From the NCBI RefSeq assembly GCF_000247645.1, contig NZ_AHWA01000006.1:372001-436000 (forward strand): 64,000 bases of DNA, written 5' to 3'. The position numbers were made by a program, and so were the translations under genes. Under the pieces are notes generated by a model. The model was not told the DNA's origin and ran no database searches. It saw only the letters and a program-made list of their open reading frames with translations. Below, piece by piece: positions 45,001 to 52,418 of this stretch (its first letter is position 1; every line of letters begins with the position of its first letter). The DNA is from Salinibacterium sp. PAMC 21357 (GTDB lineage: Bacteria > Actinomycetota > Actinomycetes > Actinomycetales > Microbacteriaceae).

Positions 45001-46354
45001 AACCGCGCACCTTTTCCCAGTCCGTTACTGCAGAGTCATACGCGGCGATTTCAATGGCGGCGTAGTTGAGGTAGTGGTCGACGACTTCATCGCCAAAGGC
45101 TTCGCGGGCAAAGCTGGACGCCGCAAAGAGCTCGGCCGATTCGCGCAGGGTTGCTGGCACGCGCGCGACATCGCTCGTGTAGGCGTTGCCCTCAAAAGCA
45201 TCATCAAGCTCAAGCTCGTTGTCGATTCCGTACAGGCCCGCCGCGATGAGGGCGCTGACCGCCAAGTACTGATTGACATCGCCGCCGGGCACGCGGTTCT
45301 CGACCCGCATCCCGAGGCCCTGCCCCACTACGCGCAGCGCGCACGTGCGATTATCGAGGCCCCAAGCAAGCGCGGTGGGAGCAAAGCTGCCGGGAACGTA
45401 GCGCTTGTATGAATTGATGTTGGGGGCCGAGAAGAGGGTGAGTTCTCGCATCATCGCGAGCTGGCCCGCGATGAAGTGGCGGAACATTTTTGACATGCCG
45501 TGTTCGGCATCCTTGTCGGCGAAGACTGCGGTGCCATCAGTTCCCCGCAGGCTGATGTGGATGTGGCAGCTGCTGCCTTCTTTCTCGTTGTACTTAGCCA
45601 TGAAGGTGAGGCTCTTGCCGTGCGCATCGGCGATTTCTTTCGCGCCGTTCTTATAGATGGAGTGGTTATCGCAGGTGTCGAGCGCTGAGGCGTAACGGAA
45701 GCCGATCTCTTGCTGGCCAGGGTTGCACTCGCCCTTAACGCCCTCGCAGTACATGCCGGCGCCATCCATTCCATTGCGGATGTCGCGGAGCAGGGGTTCC
45801 ATGCGGGTGGACGCCAGCACGTTGTAGTCGATGTTGTAATCGGTAGCGGCAGAAAGCTCGCGATAGCCCTTCTTCCACGCCTCCCGATAGCTGTCGTCAA
45901 AGACAATGAATTCGAGTTCGGTGGCAACAAAGGTATCGAGGCCACGCTCTGCGAGCCGCTCGAGTTGGGCCTTCAGAATCTGACGCGGCGACGGCGCCAC
46001 AGGCGTTTCGTCATGCCAGAGAAGGTCGGCGGTCACGAGAGCCGTCGCGATCAGCCAGGGCGCGCGGCGAAGCGTACCGAGGTCGGGCACCATGACCATG
46101 TCGCCGTACCCTCGCGACCAGCTCGACATGGCGTAGCCGTCGACCGTGTTCATATCGACGTCGACAGCGAGAAGATAGTTGCAGCATTCCGCTCCGTGAG
46201 CGGCGGCATCCTCGAGAAAGAGTCGTGCCGAAAGACGCTTGCCCACCAGTCGCCCCTGCATGTCAGTGAATGCGACGAGGACCGTGTCGATCGCGCCGGA
46301 CGCGACGTCTTCGGTCAGTTCAGCCAACGTGAGGTTTCCGGAGTGGGCGGTCAT
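44987..46354 (-). CDS. glutamine-synthetase-like gamma-glutamyl-amine ligase
   Basis: 455 residues from the ATG at 46354 with GAGGAG upstream. It has the GS catalytic fold (ATELEFIVFD, SSCHIHISLRG, and the NRTCALRVV region) but lacks the adenylylation-loop features of GlnA, and its CHIHIS differs from the GS consensus. Such PuuA/GlnA3/GlnA4 proteins attach glutamate to amines with ATP. Streptomyces GlnA4 uses ethanolamine. Being first in the operon with an ethanolamine-type permease divergent from it, gamma-glutamylethanolamide is the best guess; a polyamine is the alternative. Confidence 0.9.
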   Translation of the reverse strand: MTAHSGNLTLAELTEDVASGAIDTVLVAFTDMQGRLVGKRLSARLFLEDAAAHGAECCNYLLAVDVDMNTVDGYAMSSWSRGYGDMVMVPDLGTLRRAPWLIATALVTADLLWHDETPVAPSPRQILKAQLERLAERGLDTFVATELEFIVFDDSYREAWKKGYRELSAATDYNIDYNVLASTRMEPLLRDIRNGMDGAGMYCEGVKGECNPGQQEIGFRYASALDTCDNHSIYKNGAKEIADAHGKSLTFMAKYNEKEGSSCHIHISLRGTDGTAVFADKDAEHGMSKMFRHFIAGQLAMMRELTLFSAPNINSYKRYVPGSFAPTALAWGLDNRTCALRVVGQGLGMRVENRVPGGDVNQYLAVSALIAAGLYGIDNELELDDAFEGNAYTSDVARVPATLRESAELFAASSFAREAFGDEVVDHYLNYAAIEIAAYDSAVTDWEKVRGFERL

Positions 46355-46458
46355 AAACTTCTCCTCATTGAGCGAGTCAAATGGTGCACTTTCCAACCAT
46401 TAGAACACACATAACGCGAGGATGGCGGCAAAATTATCGCGCTAACACGAGATATTTC

Positions 46459-46480
46459 TGTTGATTATGGGTAGTCAACA
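46459..46480. promoter_or_regulatory. inverted repeat in the divergent ligase/permease promoter
   Basis: TGTTGA (46459-46464) and TCAACA (46475-46480) flank a 10-bp spacer in the 217-bp region between the GS-like gene and the permease. Overlapping it, TAGT-CA-ACAA resembles a shortened GntR half-site pair. A possible operator for the GntR regulator at 41335. No other strong motif was seen here. Confidence 0.45.
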
Positions 46481-46571
46481 ACCATTGATCGCCGTATAGT
46501 CATCGCAAGGATTCTCACAGAGTTGTGTGCCCGACCCGTCGTTGCACCAACCAGAGCGCAAAGGAAACAGG

Positions 46572-48116
46572 ATGTCCAAAGACACACTGAACGTCTCCGG
46601 GGTGAAATACACCACGGCTGCTGCGGGGTATTTCGAGAAACGAACCCTCAAACGCACTGCGGGAATCTGGGGCCTCTGGGGCCTCGCCGTCGCCGCCGTT
46701 ATCTCGGGAGACTTCTCTGGCTGGAACTTCGGCATCGGGTTCGCCGGATTCGGGGGAATGCTGATCGCCTTCGCACTTCTCATTTTCATGTACTACGGCA
46801 TGATCTTCAGCATCGGTGAGATGGCATCCGCAATGCCGCACACCGGTGGCGCCTACTCCTTTGCCCGAGCAGCGATGGGCCCCTGGGGCGGCTTCGTTAC
46901 GGGTCTCGCGGAGACCATCGAATACGTCGCCACCACGGCGGTCATCGTGTACTTCTCCGCCGGCTACGCCGACTTCATTACGAGTGAGCTATTGGGCTTC
47001 TCGCTACCGGCCCCAGTGTGGTGGCTCATCCTGTACATCGTGTTCATCGGGCTCAACTCGGCCGGCGCCGCAATCTCGTTCAAGTTCGCGATCATCGTGG
47101 CAATCGTCTCGATCACCATCCTTCTGGTGTTCTCGGTGATGGCAGCATTCTCCGGTCTCTTCAGCTGGGACAACCTGTTCAACATTGCTCCCGACCCTGG
47201 CCAATCGTCGTTCCTTCCTCATGGCATTGTTCCCATACTCTTCGCGCTTCCCTATGCGATGTGGTTCTTCTTGGGAATCGAAGAGTTGCCGCTCGCTTCA
47301 GAAGAAGCGCACAACCCGGTTCGCGACATCCCCAAGGCCGGATTGATCGCCCGCACGACACTGATCATCACGGGTCTTCTGGTGCTCTTCCTCAACACGG
47401 GAATCGTGGGTGCTTCGGAGATCTCCACGTCGGGGGAGCCGCTGCTCGATGGATTCCGTGCCATCGTCGGCGATCAGGCTGCCGCCGCTCTCGCGCTGTT
47501 CGCCCTCATTGGGCTCTTCGCCTCGCTGCAGGGAATCATGTTCGCCTATGGCCGCAACATGTATTCGCTGTCTCGCGCAGGCTACTACCCGAAATTCTTG
47601 TCGCTCACCGGTAAGCGTCAGACGCCTGCCGTTGCGCTGCTCGTGGGTGCCGTCATCGGGTACGTGGCGCTGGTTCTTGTTGATTCCCTCGGTGGCGCCG
47701 ACGGCGTAGCGGGCGCCATTGTGCTGAACATTGCGGTGTGGGGGGCCGTCATCGCCTACGTGCTGCAGATGATCTCGTTCCTGATTCTGCGCAAGAAATA
47801 CCCGAACGCAAACCGCCCCTACCGCAGCCCCTGGGGTGTGCCCGGAGCGATTATCGGCGGCGTACTATCGTTGGCGATTTTCTTCGGCTTCTTCATCAAC
47901 GAGCCCGCCCGCCCGGCAATCGGCGCCATCGCTGTGGTCTACATCGTGATGCTCGCGATCTTCGGCCTCTACGGTCGCAAGCGCCTCGTGCTGTCGCCCG
48001 AGGAAGAGTACGCGATTTCAGGTGGCCTCCACGGGGATCCACAAAAGGACGGCTACGGCGGGGCGGTAGAAGACGAACTGCTCGCAACCGACGGCCGCGA
48101 CGAACCGGGCCGCTAG
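46572..48116 (+). CDS. APC-superfamily permease, ethanolamine-permease type
   Basis: 514 residues, AAGGAAACAGG before the ATG. About 12 membrane helices. WGLWGLAVAAVISGDFSGWN, PHTGGAYSFARAAMGPWGGF and GLAETIEYV match the ethanolamine permease subgroup closely in wording. It diverges from the ligase operon and shares its promoter region. Import of ethanolamine or a similar amine across the cytoplasmic membrane is the likely role. The C-terminus is an acidic 50-residue tail. A hairpin terminator follows at 48138. Confidence 0.88.
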   Translation: MSKDTLNVSGVKYTTAAAGYFEKRTLKRTAGIWGLWGLAVAAVISGDFSGWNFGIGFAGFGGMLIAFALLIFMYYGMIFSIGEMASAMPHTGGAYSFARAAMGPWGGFVTGLAETIEYVATTAVIVYFSAGYADFITSELLGFSLPAPVWWLILYIVFIGLNSAGAAISFKFAIIVAIVSITILLVFSVMAAFSGLFSWDNLFNIAPDPGQSSFLPHGIVPILFALPYAMWFFLGIEELPLASEEAHNPVRDIPKAGLIARTTLIITGLLVLFLNTGIVGASEISTSGEPLLDGFRAIVGDQAAAALALFALIGLFASLQGIMFAYGRNMYSLSRAGYYPKFLSLTGKRQTPAVALLVGAVIGYVALVLVDSLGGADGVAGAIVLNIAVWGAVIAYVLQMISFLILRKKYPNANRPYRSPWGVPGAIIGGVLSLAIFFGFFINEPARPAIGAIAVVYIVMLAIFGLYGRKRLVLSPEEEYAISGGLHGDPQKDGYGGAVEDELLATDGRDEPGR

Positions 48117-48137
48117 CGCGTTCACGGCAGTTCAGGG

Positions 48138-48172
48138 GTTCCCACCGACCGCACTCCGCGGGCGGTGGGAAC
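48138..48172 (+). terminator. terminator after the ethanolamine-type permease
   Basis: GTTCCCACCG (48138-48147) pairs perfectly with CGGTGGGAAC (48163-48172), extended inward by C/G pairs, 22 bp after the stop. No long T-run follows. Confidence 0.65.
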
Positions 48173-48241
48173 ACTGCGTTAATCCCGTCACGATCCCCAG
48201 CGAGTGCGATCATGGAGCTACCTCAATGATCGGAGCCTCGG

Positions 48242-49102
48242 ATGCCTCACCCCCTCGTCACCGCGAACGAACTAGACGCGCTGCTCACCGCCGCCGCAAG
48301 CGGGAAAGCGCCGGTTCGCGTGCTCGATGTGCGCTGGAGCCTGGGTGGCCCCGCCGGCCTCCCTCTTTATCACGAGGGCCACATTCCGAGTGCCGTGTAT
48401 GTCGATCTCGACACCGAGCTGGCTCGTCATGGTGAGCCAGACGAGGGGCGGCATCCACTGCCCGCCGTCGAGGATTTTCAGGCCGCCGTGCGTCGCTGGG
48501 GAATCAACGAGGGCGACACCGTTGTCGTCTACGACGACGGGAACAGCCTCGCCGCGTGCCGCGCCTGGTGGCTGCTGCGCTACATGGGCGTCGCAAACGT
48601 TCAGGTGCTCGACGGGGCGCTTTCCGCCTGGAGGGCGGCCGGGCATCCGCTCGCTATCGGCGCCGACGACATGACCGCAATCGAGCCAGGCACGGTAATT
48701 ATCAGTGCTGGCAATGAGCCCGTCTTGAGTGCGGATGACGCTGCCGCGCTCGCCGAAACCGGCGTGCTACTGGATGCGCGGGCGGGCGAGCGCTACCGCG
48801 GTGAGGTCGAGCCCATTGATCCGCGAGCCGGTCACATCCCCGGGGCCATCAGCGCGCCGACCTCGGGCAACCTCAGGGAGTCGGGGGAGTTCTTAGAGGC
48901 TGATGTCTTGCGCGACCGCTACGAAGCGCTCGGGGTGAGCGTCGATCGTGCGGTCGGCGTATATTGCGGTTCGGGAGTAACCGCCGCGCACGATGCGCTC
49001 GCGCTCACCGTCGCGGGCTTTCGCCCAGCACTCTTCCCCGGCTCGTGGTCGGCGTGGTCGAATCAGCCGGAGCGTTCGGTCGCCACCGGCGCGACTCCTT
49101 AG
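48242..49102 (+). CDS. two-domain rhodanese-type sulfurtransferase
   Basis: 286 residues with two rhodanese domains. The first (LDVRWSLGGP...YHEGHIPSAVYVD) is structural; the second ends in the active-site loop VYCGSGVTA with the persulfide Cys. The CGSGVT loop is typical of 3-mercaptopyruvate/thiosulfate sulfurtransferases. The WSLGGPAGLPLYHEGHI wording is common in actinobacterial SseA-like proteins. GGAG lies 8 nt upstream of the ATG. It stands alone between two permease genes. Confidence 0.92.
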   Translation: MPHPLVTANELDALLTAAASGKAPVRVLDVRWSLGGPAGLPLYHEGHIPSAVYVDLDTELARHGEPDEGRHPLPAVEDFQAAVRRWGINEGDTVVVYDDGNSLAACRAWWLLRYMGVANVQVLDGALSAWRAAGHPLAIGADDMTAIEPGTVIISAGNEPVLSADDAAALAETGVLLDARAGERYRGEVEPIDPRAGHIPGAISAPTSGNLRESGEFLEADVLRDRYEALGVSVDRAVGVYCGSGVTAAHDALALTVAGFRPALFPGSWSAWSNQPERSVATGATP

Positions 49103-49147
49103 CCGTGGCATCCGCTCGAAACCACTAGCTAGGGGCTTTCTCTCCGC

Positions 49148-49185
49148 TTAACCACGAAGGGCCCCATTAACCACGAAGGGCCCCA
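49148..49185. repeat. 19-bp perfect tandem repeat at a terminator
   Basis: TTAACCACGAAGGGCCCCA occurs twice without a gap (49148-49166, 49167-49185). The second copy supplies the left arm of the adjacent terminator hairpin, so the first is a spare arm. Confidence 0.9.
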
Positions 49186-49212
49186 ACACCACCACAGTGT
49201 TGAGGCCCTTCG
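49174..49212. terminator. bidirectional terminator between rhodanese and permease genes
   Basis: CGAAGGGCC (49174-49182) pairs with GGCCCTTCG (49204-49212) and CAACAC with GTGTTG, separated by one C-A mismatch; the loop is CACCACA. It serves the convergent genes ending at 49102 and 49236. Confidence 0.75.
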
Positions 49213-49235
49213 CTAGGAGAGGGATACGCGGGTCG

Positions 49236-50732
49236 CTAGGAGATAACGTCCTGAAGCAGTTCTTCGTTGAGGTCCTTGCGCACGAGCGACACAACGTAGC
49301 CGATCACGAAGGCGATGAACGGCGACAGCACGAGGAACCAGCCGAAGGCGTTGAGTCCGAAGGCAGTGACGGTCGGGTCGACATCGGCAGCGAGGGTGAG
49401 GTCACCGGCGAGCAGGCCGAAGCGTGACATCAGCAGGTACTCGGCGAGAACGAGACCAATGAAGGCCAGGATCGGCGCAATCATGGTGACGAAGATGTTC
49501 TCGGTTCCCTTGTTCTGCAGGAAGAAGCGGATGATCGCAACGCAGACGAGCGCTTCGATCAGCACGATCGCCACGACAGCCAGTCCACTGAACCAGAAGA
49601 ACATGTTGCCGATGGGGTCGAGCTGGAATACTGCGAACAGCACGATGACAACACCGCTAATGATCGACACGATGATGGATGCGCGACCGGGGGCTCCGCG
49701 ACCATTCACGGTTCCCACCGAGCTCGCCAGCACGCCACCGCGGCCAAGAGCGAAGAGGTAGCGGCTTGCCGCGTTCTGGAACGCGAGGAGCCCGGCGAAC
49801 ATGCTTGTGAGCACGAGGATGCTCATGAGCGTGGCAAGCCACGGTCCGACGTATTCGCTGGCGAGAGTGAAAAGTACCGCGGCTGGGTCTTCGAGACCGG
49901 CTGAGCGTTCGAGTGTCTGGTCGATCACGTTCGAGGCGCCCATGCCGGTGACGAGGGCGAAAGCGGTGAAGGCGAACAGCACGGTGATGAGGCCAACAGC
50001 GAGGTAGGTAGCGCGCGGTACGGCGCGCTTGGGGTTGATGCTTTCTTCGCCGTAGATGGCGGTTGCTTCGAAACCGATGAAGGATGCAAATGCAAACGCG
50101 AAGGCGATTCCAGCAGAACCGGCAAGGCCACCGGCGAGGATCAGGTCAGGGGAGAACGAAGCGCCCCAGTTGAGGCCTTCGGGGCCACCGTCGGCGAGGA
50201 TCGCGACGGCCGCGATCACAAGAACGATGAGTTCGGCGATCATCAGCACACCGAGCACCTTGGCGCCGATGTCGACGCGCAACAGCGAGAGTGCGGTGAC
50301 CGCGATCCAGGCGAGCAGAGTCCATGCCCACCAGGGGAGAAGACCAACCTGTACGGCCATAAGGCCACCGAAGAAGCCATAAATGGCGAGTTGGATGGTG
50401 AGGTAGGCAAGAACCGAAACGAACGAGGAGGCGATTCCAGCGTTACGCCCGAGGCCGCGGCCGACGTAGGCGAAGAACGCGCCGGTGTTGGTGACACGTT
50501 GGCTCATTGCGGCGTAGCCGACGCTGAACAGGAGAAGCACGATACCGGCGAACAAGTACGCGCCGGGGGCTGCTGCACCGTTACCGAGAACGATCGCCAC
50601 GGGCACGGCGCCGGTCATTCCGAGAAGCGGCGCTGCTGCAGCCACGACAAAGAAGACGATTCCGATTACGCCGAGTCGCCCTTTGCGCAGGGTCCGATCG
50701 GAGCTTTCTTGGGTTTTTTGTTCATGCGCCAT
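49236..50732 (-). CDS. APC-superfamily amino acid/amine permease
   Basis: 498 residues from the ATG at 50732, which has GAGGAG 9 nt upstream; a longer reading starts before a weak site. About 12-14 membrane helices, beginning GVIGIVFFVVAAAAPLLGMTG, with FIGFEATAIYGEESINPKRAVPRA, the conserved APC loop after helix 6. It differs from the permease at 46572. On its promoter, TTGACT and CATTGT with an 18-bp spacer precede the palindrome at 50763, so it probably belongs to the MarR regulon and imports the substrate of the aromatic pathway. Substrate unproven. Confidence 0.88.
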   Translation of the reverse strand: MAHEQKTQESSDRTLRKGRLGVIGIVFFVVAAAAPLLGMTGAVPVAIVLGNGAAAPGAYLFAGIVLLLFSVGYAAMSQRVTNTGAFFAYVGRGLGRNAGIASSFVSVLAYLTIQLAIYGFFGGLMAVQVGLLPWWAWTLLAWIAVTALSLLRVDIGAKVLGVLMIAELIVLVIAAVAILADGGPEGLNWGASFSPDLILAGGLAGSAGIAFAFAFASFIGFEATAIYGEESINPKRAVPRATYLAVGLITVLFAFTAFALVTGMGASNVIDQTLERSAGLEDPAAVLFTLASEYVGPWLATLMSILVLTSMFAGLLAFQNAASRYLFALGRGGVLASSVGTVNGRGAPGRASIIVSIISGVVIVLFAVFQLDPIGNMFFWFSGLAVVAIVLIEALVCVAIIRFFLQNKGTENIFVTMIAPILAFIGLVLAEYLLMSRFGLLAGDLTLAADVDPTVTAFGLNAFGWFLVLSPFIAFVIGYVVSLVRKDLNEELLQDVIS

Positions 50733-50762
50733 GGTGAAACTCCTCATTGAGTTCTGGTTCAA

Positions 50763-50781
50763 TTCGTCCGTATCCGAACGA
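50763..50781. promoter_or_regulatory. putative MarR operator, permease promoter
   Basis: TTCGTCCGTATCCGAACGA contains the core GTATCCGAA and sits just downstream of the permease -10 (CATTGT, reverse strand). It is one mismatch away from the 12-bp palindrome at 50839. Confidence 0.55.
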
Positions 50782-50838
50782 GTTGAGTTCCACAATGGCG
50801 AAGACAGGGTGTTCTAGTCAAGCGATTTCGGAAATTCA

Positions 50839-50850
50839 TTCGGATACGAA
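50839..50850. promoter_or_regulatory. putative MarR operator over the -35 of the decarboxylase-fold gene
   Basis: TTCGGATACGAA is a TTCG-GATA-CGAA inverted repeat. It occupies the -35 position, 17 bp before the -10 TACACT (50862-50867), which lies 7 nt before the ATG at 50875. Confidence 0.6.
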
Positions 50851-50874
50851 CCGTTTTGGGCTACACTCTGGCGC

Positions 50875-51684
50875 ATGACCGAACTCAATGGATTCCTTCC
50901 TCCGCTCACTCCGCAAGGGTCAAGTTCGCTCGTGCCGAAGATGCCCTGGTACTACTCGGGAACGCTACTCACTGTCGAGTACTTGACCGATCCAGCCAAC
51001 GTACGCGCGATCCTTCCTGACGATATTGACCTCGCTCCCGAACAACCTGGCGCCGTTGCCATTGTGTGGGCCGACTGGCAGTCCTGCAGCACCGGCGGCC
51101 TCGAACTGCTCGACCCCGTGCGTGCGCAGTACCTCGAAGCGTTTATGGTGGTGCGCTGCTCGCACAAGGGCATCGTTTACAGCCGCTGTGTCGCAATCTG
51201 GGTCAACAAAGACTTCGCCATCGGCCGTGGCTGGTTCCAGGGCTACCCGAAGAAGCTCGGCAACATTGCCGTTACGCGAGTCTTCAACACGGGCAAGGCC
51301 ACCCCCAAGCTCGAGAACGGTGGCCAGTTCGGCGCATCCATCGCGGCCTACGACCACCGCCTCGCCTCGGCCGTTGTCACGCTGCGCGAGCCCGCTGAGA
51401 GCAACGGCTTCGTCAATGGCCACAAGATGCTGCACAGTCGCTTCATGCCCTCCATCAGCAAGGATGCCGGAATGTCGCTCGATCAGCTCATCACCATGGG
51501 CGGCACCGATGTTGAGATTGGCGAGACCTGGAAGGGCGATGCTGAGCTTCACCTCGAAGATTCGCAGTGGGATGAGCTGCACTCGATCCTGCCCGTGCAA
51601 GAGATTCTCGGCGGCTACTATCGCGAAATCGGTGTCACCTTCAACGGTGGCGAACTCGTAGAAGACCGCTCGCAAGCGATCTAA
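50875..51684 (+). CDS. acetoacetate-decarboxylase-fold enzyme
   Basis: 269 residues. GWFQGYPKKLGNI matches the acetoacetate decarboxylase active-site stretch, whose first Lys forms the Schiff base with the substrate, and AFMVVRCSHKG and VWADWQSC are further family features. The superfamily includes decarboxylases and aldolase/dehydratases acting on keto acids. Its promoter carries the operator-like palindrome shared with the P450 and dioxygenase operons, so it may act on a keto-acid of that pathway. The transcript looks leaderless. Followed by a 17-bp-stem terminator. Confidence 0.88.
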   Translation: MTELNGFLPPLTPQGSSSLVPKMPWYYSGTLLTVEYLTDPANVRAILPDDIDLAPEQPGAVAIVWADWQSCSTGGLELLDPVRAQYLEAFMVVRCSHKGIVYSRCVAIWVNKDFAIGRGWFQGYPKKLGNIAVTRVFNTGKATPKLENGGQFGASIAAYDHRLASAVVTLREPAESNGFVNGHKMLHSRFMPSISKDAGMSLDQLITMGGTDVEIGETWKGDAELHLEDSQWDELHSILPVQEILGGYYREIGVTFNGGELVEDRSQAI

Positions 51685-51698
51685 GTTCCCGAATCACA

Positions 51699-51737
51699 CA
51701 GAAAAGCCCCGCCGAGAACTTCGGCGGGGCTTTTCTG
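51699..51737. terminator. strong intrinsic terminator
   Basis: CAGAAAAGCCCCGCCGA (51699-51715) pairs perfectly with TCGGCGGGGCTTTTCTG (51721-51737) around GAACT, a 17-bp stem with its own T-run. Confidence 0.93.
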
Positions 51738-51814
51738 CGCACTGACGGCTTCGCGACCCCATCGCCGAGTGGATTATTCCAGCGAGGCCTTTCGTCGTCT
51801 GAGAAGCTGTTCGC

Positions 51815-52321
51815 ATGACGGCTGAGCGCCTGCGGGCAGTGTTGGTGACGGGGATGTCCGGCGTGGGTAAATCGACCGTGTTGGCTGCACTCAGTCAGCG
51901 TGGGATCGACACTGTCGATACCGACGAGGGAAACTGGATCGAGGATGTGGACGGTGAGCCCTTGTGGCGCATCCCACGCGTGACAGCGCTGCTCGACACG
52001 CAGCGCGATCGACCATTGGTTGTGCAGGGCACGGTGGCAAACCAGGGCCAGCTTTATCACCGCTTCGACGCCGTTGTTTTGCTCACCGCACCGCGGGCCG
52101 TAATCCTCGAGCGACTCCGAACCCGTACATCGAATGACTATGGAAAATCTCCTGCCGAGCGTTCTAAAGTCGAGCAGGAAATTCGCGACGTCGAACCCTT
52201 ATTGCGAGCGCGAGCGACCCACGTGATTGACGCGTCGGCCGCGTTGGTGGATGTCGTCGCGGCTGTCGAACTGATCCTCCACGGAGATGACGACGTGTCA
52301 GCCGTCTATGCCAAGCACTGA
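51815..52321 (+). CDS. small P-loop kinase-like ATPase
   Basis: 168 residues. Walker A GMSGVGKST is at residues 13-21, followed by the pattern of small-molecule kinases: DTDEGNW, VVQGTVANQG, and a lid-like RLRTRTSNDYGKS. It resembles AAA_18/adenylate-kinase-like proteins of unknown substrate. Monocistronic between two terminator or stop regions. Confidence 0.8.
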   Translation: MTAERLRAVLVTGMSGVGKSTVLAALSQRGIDTVDTDEGNWIEDVDGEPLWRIPRVTALLDTQRDRPLVVQGTVANQGQLYHRFDAVVLLTAPRAVILERLRTRTSNDYGKSPAERSKVEQEIRDVEPLLRARATHVIDASAALVDVVAAVELILHGDDDVSAVYAKH

Positions 52322-52418
52322 ATGAGATAACGCGATGCTGGTCACGAAACGTGTGTGCCCCTGGCCGCTGACATTTTGTTTACAGTCAACGCCAGAGGCA
52401 TCCACGATCCTGCGCGGC

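Noticed and set aside
44987-46354. True glutamine synthetase (GlnA)
   Set aside because: The ATP/glutamate motifs diverge from GlnA and the gene overlaps hydrolase and dehydrogenase genes, which fits amine gamma-glutamylation.
49148-49185. CRISPR-like repeat
   Set aside because: Only two copies, directly adjacent without spacers, and one is a terminator arm.
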